Positions 26,493-34,651 of a DNA stretch of 64,000 nucleotides are shown here, piece by piece; the stretch's first letter is position 1; the number at the start of each line of letters is the position of its first letter. The position numbers and the translations under genes are program-made. The notes beneath the pieces are model-generated. The model searched no databases, was not told the origin of the DNA, and saw only the letters and a program-made list of their open reading frames with translations. Source of the DNA: a bacterium (GTDB lineage Bacteria > Verrucomicrobiota > Kiritimatiellia > CAIKKV01 > CAITUY01); the NCBI GenBank assembly GCA_037128595.1, contig JBAXWB010000001.1, positions 124,001 to 188,000 of the forward strand, written 5' to 3'.

Positions 26493-28784
26493 ATGTCTAA
26501 AACTGAATCAATGAGGTGGCAGGCGCAGTGGATCGGCCGGCCGGGAGTGAGTATGGTGAACTGGAAAGCTCCCGTTCTCCCTGCTCCCCTTTTCCGCACG
26601 ACATTTGAGATCCAAGGATTGGTTCGCCGTGCCCGGGTCATGATTTGCGGATTGGGATACCACGAACTTTACCTCAATGGGCAGAAGATTGGCGATCATG
26701 TGCTCGATCCCGTTGTGACGCAATACGACCGCCGGGCCCGCTATGTGACCTATTCCATCGAGGCGAACCTGCATTCTGATGCCAATGCCATAGGGGTGAT
26801 GCTGGGGAATGGCTGGTACAATTGCCACACGCCTGATGTCTGGCATTTCGACAAAGCCGCCTGGCGGGACTATCCGAAGCTGCTGTTCCAGTTGGAGATG
26901 GTGTTGGAGGACGGGCGTGAAATCTCCCTTTTCTCGGGACCTCAATGGAAAGTCGCCGATGGACCGATTCAGTTCGATGGCCTGAGAAATGGTGAGACCT
27001 ACGACGCCCGCCTGGAGCGGGAGGGGTGGACTCTGCCGGATTACGATGATTCGAACTGGGCGTACGCAGGAGTGGTGCCCGGGCCGGGGGGGATCCTGCA
27101 GGAGCAAATGGCACCGCCTTGCAAAGTGATGGAAACGCTTATGCCCCACTCGGTGACTAACCTCCGGCCCGGTGTGGCAGTATTTGACCTAGGCCGGAAC
27201 ATTGCCGGTTGGGCGCAATTACGGGTCAGTGGCGCCGCTGGCACGGAAGTGGTGATGCGTTACGGGGAACGCCTCGCCGGGGACGGGAGCGTCGATCAGA
27301 CGCATATCGGTAAGTATATCAAAGGGGGCGAGTGTCAGACGGACCGCTATATCCTCAAGGGCGGAAGTCCGGAACAATGGGAACCGAGGTTCACATATCA
27401 TGGATTTCAGTATGTTCAGGTAGAAGGCTTGTCGGGCACACCGACGATCGATACCCTGCGGGGGCGGGTGGTGCATACCTCCTTCGAGCCAGTGAGTTCG
27501 TTCAACTGTTCCAATGAGGACTTGAACCGGCTTCAGGCCTGTACGCTGGCGGCTTATCGCGGCAATTTTGTGGGGATCCCCGCTGATTGTCCGCATCGCG
27601 AAAAAAACGGATGGACGGGAGATGCCCAGTTGGCGGCGGAAACCGGGTTGATGAACTTCACTGTCGCCGATGCTTACCGGGAATGGCTTGAGACCATTGA
27701 GGACGCGCAACGGCCAAGCGGTCAACTGCCCGGGATCGTTCCGAGTGCAGGGTGGGGGTACAACTGGGGTAGCGGTCCGGCCTGGGACAGTGCTTTCATC
27801 TTGATTCCCTGGTATATTTATCTCTATACGGGCGACCGCAGTTGCATTGAGCAGCACTACGAGGCTATGAAGCGATACGTGGACTATTGCACCAGCCAGG
27901 CTACCGGCGGCATCCTGTCATTCGGACTGGGTGACTGGTGTCACGTGGATGGCGCTCGCAGGGTTGCCACTGAACTTCCCGTGACTGCTTATTATTACAC
28001 TGATGCCTTGTTAATCTCCCGCTTCGCCGGGCTTACCAGCCGGCCTGACGATCAGCAGGCGTATGCCCGCTTGGCGATGAGCATTCGCACCGCCTTTAAC
28101 CGGAGGTTCTATAAGGGCGACGGGGTTTATGCCGGAGGCGAGCAGACGGCTCTGGGCTGCGCGCTCCATCACGGTTTGGTTGAAGAAGGGGAAAAGACTA
28201 AGGTGGTTTCTCGATTGGCAGAAGCGGTCATCGCCAATCAGTATCGGCCGGACGTTGGCATTATAGGGGCCAAGGTTGTGCCGCGGGCGCTGTCCGACAA
28301 CGGCCATACCGATCTGGCTTACCGTCTCATCACGCAACCCGAGTTCCCCGGTTGGGTCCATTGGTTGCGCCTGGGTGCGACCACGCTGTGGGAGGAGTGG
28401 AATGGTGAGTCCTCACGCAACCATATCATGTTCGGCGATATCAGCGCTTGGATGATCCAGTATCTGGCCGGCATCAAACCGGTGCCAGAGTCGCCCGGGT
28501 TCAAACACTTCATGGTGAGCCCCCATTTCCCGGAGGGCTTGGACTGGGTGAAGGCCGAATACGCTTCCCCTCATGGCCGGATCAAAGTCTCCTGGAAACG
28601 CTGTTCTCTGGGTATATCGCTTGACCTATCCATTCCCGTCAATACAACCGCCACGCTTGAAATCCCCATGAGCATGAAGCCGGAAAATCATCAGGAGTGC
28701 TTTACACTTGTCAACGCGCTGCGTGAAACCCGCCTTCTCCCCGGAGTATGGATTTTTAATTTTGGCGAGGGGAAGGCCATTTGA
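26493..28784 (+). CDS. Glycoside hydrolase family 78 alpha-L-rhamnosidase
   Basis: 763 residues from ATG 26493, one base after the upstream stop, so probably translationally coupled. The protein begins with an N-terminal beta-sandwich (AQWIG, HELYLNGQKIGDHVLDP). The (alpha/alpha)6 catalytic domain has the signature DCPHREKNGWTGDAQ near residue 368, where the family carries its acidic catalytic residues, and a later WEEWNGES. A C-terminal beta domain follows (GLDWVKAEYASPHGRIKVSW, quoted in part). It releases terminal L-rhamnose. No signal peptide, so it probably works on imported oligosaccharides. Confidence 0.92.
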   Translation: MSKTESMRWQAQWIGRPGVSMVNWKAPVLPAPLFRTTFEIQGLVRRARVMICGLGYHELYLNGQKIGDHVLDPVVTQYDRRARYVTYSIEANLHSDANAIGVMLGNGWYNCHTPDVWHFDKAAWRDYPKLLFQLEMVLEDGREISLFSGPQWKVADGPIQFDGLRNGETYDARLEREGWTLPDYDDSNWAYAGVVPGPGGILQEQMAPPCKVMETLMPHSVTNLRPGVAVFDLGRNIAGWAQLRVSGAAGTEVVMRYGERLAGDGSVDQTHIGKYIKGGECQTDRYILKGGSPEQWEPRFTYHGFQYVQVEGLSGTPTIDTLRGRVVHTSFEPVSSFNCSNEDLNRLQACTLAAYRGNFVGIPADCPHREKNGWTGDAQLAAETGLMNFTVADAYREWLETIEDAQRPSGQLPGIVPSAGWGYNWGSGPAWDSAFILIPWYIYLYTGDRSCIEQHYEAMKRYVDYCTSQATGGILSFGLGDWCHVDGARRVATELPVTAYYYTDALLISRFAGLTSRPDDQQAYARLAMSIRTAFNRRFYKGDGVYAGGEQTALGCALHHGLVEEGEKTKVVSRLAEAVIANQYRPDVGIIGAKVVPRALSDNGHTDLAYRLITQPEFPGWVHWLRLGATTLWEEWNGESSRNHIMFGDISAWMIQYLAGIKPVPESPGFKHFMVSPHFPEGLDWVKAEYASPHGRIKVSWKRCSLGISLDLSIPVNTTATLEIPMSMKPENHQECFTLVNALRETRLLPGVWIFNFGEGKAI

Positions 28785-28830
28785 GTAGCATGCGATCAAA
28801 CGGATACTTCAGTCAAAGAAAGGTGGCGTG

Positions 28831-29583
28831 ATGAAAAGAGTTTTGGCATTTGGTTGTCATCCAGATGATATTGAGTTCATGGCAGCCGGTACGCTGGCGC
28901 TTCTGGCGGAGCGGGGGTATGAGATTCACCTGGCCACCATGACCGGTGGTGAGGTGGGATCCCCAACACTTTCACGTGAAGCCATCAAGACCAAGCGGTT
29001 GGGCGAGGCCGCGGCTTCAGCGAAGCTGCTGAATGGCGTGTATCATTACGCGGGCGGGTGCGACTTGGAGGTTGAGTACACCTCATTTTATCGCAAGGCG
29101 GCCACGAAGATCATTCGTGAGGTCGATCCGGAGATGGTTTTCACGTTGCCGCCCACGGACTACATGGCGGATCATGAGCAGACATCACGGTTGGTTCAAA
29201 ACGCGGCATATATCGCATCCGTTCCCCTCTATGACTGCGGGACTGCGGCTCCGCCTACGGCACAGGCCCCGTATCTTTACTATTGGAATGCCATTGGACT
29301 CAAAGATGCATTCGGGCGTCCGCTACCGATGAGTTTCGGTGTTGATATCACCTCGGTCATGGGCGTAAAGGGGGAAATGCTGGCCTGCCATCAATCCCAG
29401 CGTGAATGGCTGGCGGCGATGGGGTGGGACTCGTACTTAAAGGTTATGCAAGACTGGTCGTGTGAGCAAGGTCGCCTGATAGGTTGTGAATACGGCGAAT
29501 GTTTCATCCAGCATCTTGGCGCAGGTTTCCCCCAGGATAACCGGATGGCGGATATTCTGGGATTTCTATGTAAAAAGGTGTGA
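28831..29583 (+). CDS. PIG-L/LmbE-type zinc deacetylase
   Basis: 250 residues from ATG 28831 (GTG 28828 is immediately before; AAAGAAAGGTGG is upstream). The metal site is clear: HPDDIE near residue 11 and the later His in YMADHEQTS. Members remove N-acetyl groups from GlcNAc-type sugars or related amides. Lying directly after the rhamnosidase, it may trim acetyl groups during glycan breakdown. Cytoplasmic by lack of a signal. Confidence 0.9.
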   Translation: MKRVLAFGCHPDDIEFMAAGTLALLAERGYEIHLATMTGGEVGSPTLSREAIKTKRLGEAAASAKLLNGVYHYAGGCDLEVEYTSFYRKAATKIIREVDPEMVFTLPPTDYMADHEQTSRLVQNAAYIASVPLYDCGTAAPPTAQAPYLYYWNAIGLKDAFGRPLPMSFGVDITSVMGVKGEMLACHQSQREWLAAMGWDSYLKVMQDWSCEQGRLIGCEYGECFIQHLGAGFPQDNRMADILGFLCKKV

Positions 29584-29605
29584 GTGATCGTGTGGGGCAG
29601 GGTCC

Positions 29606-30697
29606 ATGCATATACGGAATGTAATATTCAAGGGACGGCAGGGCTGGGAACTGGATAACGGCGTCCTGCAATTGGTCATGCTTCGCGGGGGCGGACACTT
29701 CGCCTCACTCATGCTTAAAAATGGTCCTAGAATTAATCCCTTATGGAACCCCGTCTGGCAAGGTATTGAACCCTGGCAATATAAGAAGAATGATGACCGG
29801 CGTTACAGTTGCAAGATGTTGGCCTCGATTACGGGCCATAATGTTTGTATAGGATGGTTTGGATCCTCATCCCCTTCAGAAGAACGACAAGGGCTGGGCG
29901 CTCATGGTGAGGCGACGGTTGCTCGTTGGCGTATGGTCCGGAAATCAGTATCCGGCAGAACGATTACGCTCGTGTGTGAATGTGATCTGCCCGCTTCGAT
30001 GATGCGCCTCAGGCGGACGGTCAGACTCGCCAAAGGCAGTTCCTGCGTCAAGGTGCGGGAGGTCATTATTAATCTGGCACGTCGGGATCTTCCTTTCACG
30101 CTGTGCGAACATGTTACGTTCGGGCCTCCCTTCCTGAAGAAAGGGGTAACGCAGTTTAATATGTCGGCGACGCAGGCCCATACCTATCCCGGTGAGTTCG
30201 ACAAGCCGCCCCGTTTGAAGTCGGATATGGCTTTTTCCTGGCCGATGGCGCCGGGAGTTGATGGGAAGCCGGTGGATTTACGGACCATGGATCGCGCAAA
30301 ACGCCGCAGCGCGGATTTTTCCGCCCAGTTGATGGATCCCGCTTGCGACCAGGCCTGGTTCAGTGCGGTCAACCCAGAACTAGGACTCACGGTGATGTAT
30401 CGATGGAATCGTGCGGATTTCCCCTGGGTGGGAAACTGGGAAGAAAACTATGCGAAGCAATACCGCCCTTGGGAGGGAAAGACCTTGGCACGGGGGATGG
30501 AATTTACCAACACACCCTTCCCCGAAGGGTTCCGGAAAGCAGTGGAGCGCGGGACGATGCATGGGATTCCGACATTCCGCTGGCTTCCCGCCCAAGGGCG
30601 GTTAACGATGGGTTTTGAGATTACGATGAAACGGGTTACAAGGCCCGAAGACTGGCGCACCTGGCAGGGATCGAACCTGCAACCTTCTGATTCGTAG
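29606..30697 (+). CDS. Galactose-mutarotase-fold protein (DUF4432-like)
   Basis: 363 residues. A beta-rich sequence with the order expected of aldose-epimerase-fold proteins: early GWELDNGVLQLVMLRGGGHFASL (quoted in part: LRGGGHFASL), central CEHVTFGPPFL, and GMEFTNTPFPEG late. It may mutarotate or bind a released sugar. The final codons (from about residue 350) run into the 45-bp tRNA-Arg repeat, so the tail TWQGSNLQPSDS is antisense tRNA sequence. The gene therefore ends inside the left attachment site and was probably not broken by the insertion. Confidence 0.65.
   Translation: MHIRNVIFKGRQGWELDNGVLQLVMLRGGGHFASLMLKNGPRINPLWNPVWQGIEPWQYKKNDDRRYSCKMLASITGHNVCIGWFGSSSPSEERQGLGAHGEATVARWRMVRKSVSGRTITLVCECDLPASMMRLRRTVRLAKGSSCVKVREVIINLARRDLPFTLCEHVTFGPPFLKKGVTQFNMSATQAHTYPGEFDKPPRLKSDMAFSWPMAPGVDGKPVDLRTMDRAKRRSADFSAQLMDPACDQAWFSAVNPELGLTVMYRWNRADFPWVGNWEENYAKQYRPWEGKTLARGMEFTNTPFPEGFRKAVERGTMHGIPTFRWLPAQGRLTMGFEITMKRVTRPEDWRTWQGSNLQPSDS
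30653..30697. repeat. Left attachment site (attL core)
   Basis: 45 bases identical to 40768-40812. It corresponds to the tRNA-Arg 3' half, from the first base of the anticodon loop to the encoded CCA. Sequences diverge immediately outside (AC|TGG and TAG|GCT here; AA|TGG and TAG|TCA at the right). Confidence 0.95.
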
Positions 30698-30768
30698 GCT
30701 GAAAAAACATTAAAATTGCTGAGGAATCTTGATGTTTTCATATCCAGATACCACTAGAGACTTTTGGA

Positions 30769-30789
30769 GTCGTAGCATAACTGGTAGCA
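30769..30789 (+). repeat. Subterminal arm repeat, left
   Basis: Holds two GTAGCA words 12 bases apart (30772 and 30784), and matches the right-end segment 40687-40707 at 17 of 21 positions in the same orientation. An inverted TACCACTAG (30749-30757) lies nearby. Likely integrase arm-type binding sites. Confidence 0.55.
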
Positions 30790-30886
30790 AAATAACCCGC
30801 CCTGAGGTCTCCCGCTGAAATCACCCTCCCTGCTTTATCTCTCCCGCCTGACTTGATAAACTCCCCGGCAAGAAAGGAGTTAGAGA

Positions 30887-31144
30887 ATGAATCAAGTTCC
30901 GGCATATATGATTAAAGGTGTTGAGGCTTTGATTGCCCCTCTTCCAGAACCGCACAGGGCGCGAGTGATCGACGCCTTGAAGCGCGGGCCACGGGTGAAG
31001 CTGGTGGAGTTGGCGCGCGAATGTAAGGTTACGCGCCGCACTGTCTGGCAGTGGATCAAGGACGGGAAACTTCCCAAGCCAATGGCACAAGGTAAGCGCT
31101 TGAGGTTTTGGGAATATAATCAAGTCTCGCACCTGATGAAGTAA
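30887..31144 (+). CDS. Small helix-turn-helix protein
   Basis: 85 residues with an ideal AAAGGAG before the ATG. The C-terminal half has an HTH of the MerR/excisionase-like type (VELARECKVTRRTVWQWIKDG) followed by a wing-like GKRLRFWEYN. It is the first gene inside attL and reads inward. It could be a regulator or directionality factor. No closer family is recognised. Confidence 0.65.
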   Translation: MNQVPAYMIKGVEALIAPLPEPHRARVIDALKRGPRVKLVELARECKVTRRTVWQWIKDGKLPKPMAQGKRLRFWEYNQVSHLMK

Positions 31145-31229
31145 GGATTTTGCAATCCTCACCGCCCCCCGCCTTGCATCCGAAAGCGTACTACAGTACC
31201 CTTGCACCATCTAACGGGAGGGCAGACCA

Positions 31230-31502
31230 ATGGACCATAAAGCAGCAAAGAAAATTCAAATGGAAGCGGCGGAAGTCGCGAGACTCCACAAGGAAAACCC
31301 TTTAAGGCAGATTGCGGATTGTCTAAGGGAAGCGACTCTGATTGTAATGCGCAAACAATCTGACGAAGAGAAACAGGTGACAATCGCGGCAATGAGGGCG
31401 GAAGTCCGGCGCCTGAAGGCAACGGGAATGACGGTGCAGGAAGCACAGAGGGCGGCGGCAAGGATAATCGAGGAGCGGTTCCGGACAAAGCCGCGCCAGT
31501 AA
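31230..31502 (+). CDS. Small helical protein of unknown function
   Basis: 90 residues, GGGAGG before the ATG. Mostly charged amphipathic helix, rich in Ala, Arg and Glu (for example AAMRAEVRRLKATG); a coiled coil is likely. No recognised motif. It follows the small HTH gene on the same strand by 85 bases. Confidence 0.5.
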   Translation: MDHKAAKKIQMEAAEVARLHKENPLRQIADCLREATLIVMRKQSDEEKQVTIAAMRAEVRRLKATGMTVQEAQRAAARIIEERFRTKPRQ

Positions 31503-31541
31503 ACGACTGACAGCAGGTCCGGCTTTTGTCCTGAATCATGT

Positions 31542-31964
31542 CTATCTGTTTACGGCTTTTTCGTAAGCAGTATTAGCGGCCGCAAGTGCATCAGTAGCTT
31601 TTATAAAAGCTGTGTGAGTGCCACACATGGCCCGGGCTGTTTCTGCGGTATTGTTGAGTTCATTGGCAGCAAAGGCCCGGTCGTTTGCCACGCGTGCGGC
31701 GTCGACACTAACCAAGGCGGCATCTAGGTCGGCGGCTTTCTCGGCCTCTTCTATTCTCTTTTCTATTTCTTCTCTCTGTTTGGCTTTGGCGGCGGCGTCA
31801 TTGTTCAGTTTAGCCGTTCCGCCTATCCAGAACACCAGAGAACCGCCAACCAGTAAGACGCCTAGCCAGCCTGTGGCCGCGAAAAATATCATGAAACAGA
31901 AAACTACGGCATTAAGACCGTGCCAGCTTATTCTGGCGCTTGCTGCGCTTTCTTCGTCACTCAT
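31542..31964 (-). CDS. Small membrane protein with coiled-coil tail
   Basis: 140 residues; AGGAGAAAG precedes the ATG. Residues 16-47 are strongly hydrophobic and could form two membrane helices (VVFCFMIFFAATGWLGVLL). The rest is a long Ala/Glu/Lys-rich helix (KAKQREEIEKRIEEAEKAAD). Its start overlaps the upstream gene's end by 8 bases, so the two are coupled. Function unknown. In satellites, such non-conserved small genes often affect other phages, but nothing here proves that. Confidence 0.55.
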   Translation of the reverse strand: MSDEESAASARISWHGLNAVVFCFMIFFAATGWLGVLLVGGSLVFWIGGTAKLNNDAAAKAKQREEIEKRIEEAEKAADLDAALVSVDAARVANDRAFAANELNNTAETARAMCGTHTAFIKATDALAAANTAYEKAVNR

Positions 31965-32196
31965 TGCTTTCTCCTGTTTTGGTTATTCCATAACACCGCC
32001 GAAAACATTCCCGCTCTATGCGCTTCCCCCTCTGGTAATCACTGACAGCCGCCCCGGCACCGTCTGCATAAATCTCAATCGCCCGCTCAATGGTGGTGCG
32101 CTCCGTATGCCCTAGGGCCAGCATGACCAGAAAGCAGAATGTCCGGTCGGCGGCTTTGCGGGGGTCTGGCGTCATGAATTGAGTTTTACGCCCCAT
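31957..32196 (-). CDS. Unknown small protein, partner of the membrane protein
   Basis: 79 residues, or 72 from the internal ATG at 32175 (MTPDPRK). Helical, with a repeated Arg/Glu pattern (TERTTIERAIEIYADG). No recognised domain. It is transcribed away from the XRE-type gene, and the short gap between them probably holds a control region. Confidence 0.5.
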   Translation of the reverse strand: MGRKTQFMTPDPRKAADRTFCFLVMLALGHTERTTIERAIEIYADGAGAAVSDYQRGKRIERECFRRCYGITKTGESNE

Positions 32197-32237
32197 TGGG
32201 CCGTGTTGTCAATTTATCCGGTACGGCACTATGGGGC

Positions 32238-32459
32238 GTGCCAAAAAGACTACATATAGAAAACGAAGTTCAGAGGTTCGGGGCCAACATTCGAAGAGAA
32301 AGAACCGGGCAGGGCATGACCCAGCAAGGGCTGGCGGAACTGGCAGACTTGAACGTCCGGACCGTTCAGAAGATTGAAGCGGGCCAGATTACGATTCTAA
32401 TCACTACCGCGATGAGATTGCAGAAGGCGCTGGGGTGCCCGTGGGGGCGGTTGTTTTAA
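32238..32459 (+). CDS. XRE-family (Cro/CI-type) repressor-like protein
   Basis: 73 residues from GTG 32238; TTG 32196 would add 14. The helix-turn-helix is canonical: FGANIRRERTGQGMTQQGLAE, then NVRTVQKIEAGQ and an AMRLQKALGCPW end. Diverges from the 31957 gene, so it probably controls that gene and itself. In a satellite this would be a lysogeny-type switch protein, though single-HTH proteins also serve as antitoxins. Confidence 0.75.
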   Translation: MPKRLHIENEVQRFGANIRRERTGQGMTQQGLAELADLNVRTVQKIEAGQITILITTAMRLQKALGCPWGRLF

Positions 32460-32593
32460 TTTCCCCCCTATGATCCGCTCTGTATAAAGCGGCACCTCAA
32501 ACCGTTTGAACAGGTGCCCCGGCATCAGGTTAATTAGGCCCGGTGCGTTATCCACCACATCAAAACGACGCGGCGGCGGGTTGCAATGTTGCC

Positions 32594-33817
32594 TTATAAT
32601 CTCACATCGGTAGCCGGATTAAAGTCTGCGGGGTTAATTGTTCCCGTCTTACCTCCGCGTGTAATGCGGATTCTTCCGGCGTCGCTTGGTTTCTGAATGC
32701 CTGCGGATTCCGCCTGCCCGCTTGATTTAAACTCGCGGACAAGATCCTCCATGTGTTTCTTCACAACCGCTTTTTCTTCCGGCAGGAAAAGCTTGCCCAT
32801 CTCATCCTCAAGCGCCTTGTGTTGCGCCAAGAATGCCGAAGTTTCCATGCGCTGGCGCAACTGGTTCCGGGCATTCTGCGCCTTTGCGATTCCTATCGTA
32901 ACCGCCGTTTCGTTCCCGTCCCTTGCAATGCCTTCCCGCGACTTTCTTTCAAGCCCCGCCTCAATTCGTGCGGCTTCATGTTCATAGCGGGAGGCGTCAA
33001 TATTTTGCCCGGCAATCCGCTCGTCAAACCCGCCCTTGGCGTTGATAGCACCGATTGCGGCCTCGCCTGCGGCGTTGGCCTCCTCAACACCTTTGCGGGG
33101 GCGGAGGTTGAAGAAGGGGGCGGATGTTCGGTAATTGGCGCCACGGCTCCCGGGCTTAAATGCCACTTGGCGGGCCAAGTCGGCTTTGGCCGCGGCGATA
33201 CCGGCCTCGTCGTAGGCGGGCTTGCTGTCGGCGTAGCGCTTGCCTTCAAGCGCTCCGACGACTTCATTGGTCGTCATCATTGGCCGGCCGGTGATTGCGG
33301 GCGCACCGGGGACGTTTGAATATGCCTGCCCGACATATCCCGCATTCTGATCCCCGCCAAATGCCTGTTGGTCGGCGGCTCGGTCTTGGGCTTGGCGACG
33401 GAATGCGGCACCGGCAACGGGGTCAACAAGGTCGCCATGCGGCTGAATTGCCCCGTTCACCACAACGCCCTTTGTACGGAGTTGCGGACCAACCATAGTA
33501 TCGGCGGGGTTTATTGATCCCGGCAACTTCGGGGCGTTGGCGGTCTTGGTGACGGCGGTATTCTTGACGGCACCGACGGCAGGGGCGGGATAGGTGGAGG
33601 GAGGAATCGCGGCATCAATTCCGCGCAATGGATCTGAAACGGCGGGTTGTGCGAAATCAGAAGACGTTTTATAGGAAGGCTGCACAGTATTGACAACCTT
33701 AGTCGGCGCCGCGAGCGGTGTATATGACCCTAATGCCCCGCCTCTCCCTGTATCTGCGCCGGACGCCTGAGCCGTGGATAATAGTTTATTTGCCCTTGCG
33801 AGTCTATCGTATGCCAT
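32594..33817 (-). CDS. Unknown 407-residue protein, possible virion-associated protein
   Basis: Last gene of the minus-strand block, with AAAGGTGAT before the ATG. Rich in Ala, Gly and Pro in its first half, including low-complexity stretches. The C-terminal half (about 230-360) is long charged helix (EARIEAGLERKSREG). No enzyme motif, signal peptide or membrane segment. Position after a terminase-like gene and composition recall phage internal or tail-associated proteins, but this is only a guess. Confidence 0.5.
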   Translation of the reverse strand: MAYDRLARANKLLSTAQASGADTGRGGALGSYTPLAAPTKVVNTVQPSYKTSSDFAQPAVSDPLRGIDAAIPPSTYPAPAVGAVKNTAVTKTANAPKLPGSINPADTMVGPQLRTKGVVVNGAIQPHGDLVDPVAGAAFRRQAQDRAADQQAFGGDQNAGYVGQAYSNVPGAPAITGRPMMTTNEVVGALEGKRYADSKPAYDEAGIAAAKADLARQVAFKPGSRGANYRTSAPFFNLRPRKGVEEANAAGEAAIGAINAKGGFDERIAGQNIDASRYEHEAARIEAGLERKSREGIARDGNETAVTIGIAKAQNARNQLRQRMETSAFLAQHKALEDEMGKLFLPEEKAVVKKHMEDLVREFKSSGQAESAGIQKPSDAGRIRITRGGKTGTINPADFNPATDVRL

Positions 33818-33877
33818 AATTCACCAATCACCTTTCGTTTTTTTGTTTTGTTTTTCTGTTCTGTTCCAACATCGAAA

Positions 33878-34621
33878 TTACTGATTAATCAACCCTTCCG
33901 GAATCCAATCATCGAGCGTTCCGGGCGTTACGGGGGCATAGATAGATGCATTGCCATGAACGGTCACCGTCCCGCGGCCGGCGGCCTTGCCGAATGTCTC
34001 CGGCAGGAGTCCCGCGAGCGCTTGACCTAACATGGCCGGTTCTGACTTGTGGTGAACGGTGGTCGTAGTCCCCATCGGTCCTGATGCCTCGCTTGTCGCC
34101 GCCGGGGTTTCTTGCATGAGGATTTCTTGAGCGCGGTCAATCATCCTTCCGGCCCTTGCCTCTTTCCAAGCCATGACGAAAGCGGGCCAGCGGTGGGGGT
34201 CGTCTATCATCCCCCGCTCTTGTATGGCAAGCCACGTTGCCCCGGTCGCCTTCTGAACCGCTTTGCACGTTTCCCCGCTTTCCATGAGGGCGAGGGCTTC
34301 AGAGTATTGCTTGATAGTGGCCGGAATGACCAGGCTACGGCGGGCGGGAAACCTTCCGTTACTTAGACGCTCAACGCGCGCGGGTGTCACGCCCGAAGGA
34401 ACTGGGGAGGGGGGATACCTCCCCGCCGCTACCGTGACAGCCTCCACCGCCACACATTCCCCTGATACAGGGGAGTCTGTGGGCGTGACAGGCCCTCGTG
34501 ACAGCGTGACAGGTTGTGACTCAATGTCCGTGACCGGCGGGGTTGCGGCCTGGCGTCGCTTCTCTCGTGATCGTCGTTGCCGCTCGTTGGCTGCGGCTCG
34601 TTGTTGTTCGGTGGTGCTCAT
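33878..34621 (-). CDS. Putative small terminase-like DNA-binding protein
   Basis: 247 residues. A basic N-terminus (ANERQRRSREKRR) and a proline-rich linker precede a helix-turn-helix-like part (IKQYSEALALMESGETCKAV). After that come helices resembling Sf6-type small terminases (WPAFVMAWKEARAGRMIDRA, then LLPETFGKA) and a beta-rich C-terminus (TVTVHGNASIYAP). Small terminases recognise phage DNA for packaging, and satellites often carry one without a large subunit. The match is by pattern only. The linker-coding DNA contains repeated CGTGACAG. Confidence 0.45.
   Translation of the reverse strand: MSTTEQQRAAANERQRRSREKRRQAATPPVTDIESQPVTLSRGPVTPTDSPVSGECVAVEAVTVAAGRYPPSPVPSGVTPARVERLSNGRFPARRSLVIPATIKQYSEALALMESGETCKAVQKATGATWLAIQERGMIDDPHRWPAFVMAWKEARAGRMIDRAQEILMQETPAATSEASGPMGTTTTVHHKSEPAMLGQALAGLLPETFGKAAGRGTVTVHGNASIYAPVTPGTLDDWIPEGLINQ
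34433..34512. repeat. Cluster of four CGTGACAG direct repeats
   Basis: CGTGACAG occurs at 34433, 34484, 34497 and 34505, with an inverted TGTCACG at 34385. The last two are back to back. They lie inside the terminase-like gene, in its proline-rich linker. Iteron-like; possibly an origin or packaging site. Confidence 0.4.
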
Positions 34622-34651
34622 GTTTCTATCGTCCTTTCGTTTCTGGTTTCG

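Noticed and set aside
30650-30697. Peptide TWQGSNLQPSDS as a genuine C-terminal motif
   Set aside because: It is the translation of the antisense strand of tRNA-Arg within the attachment core, not a protein feature.
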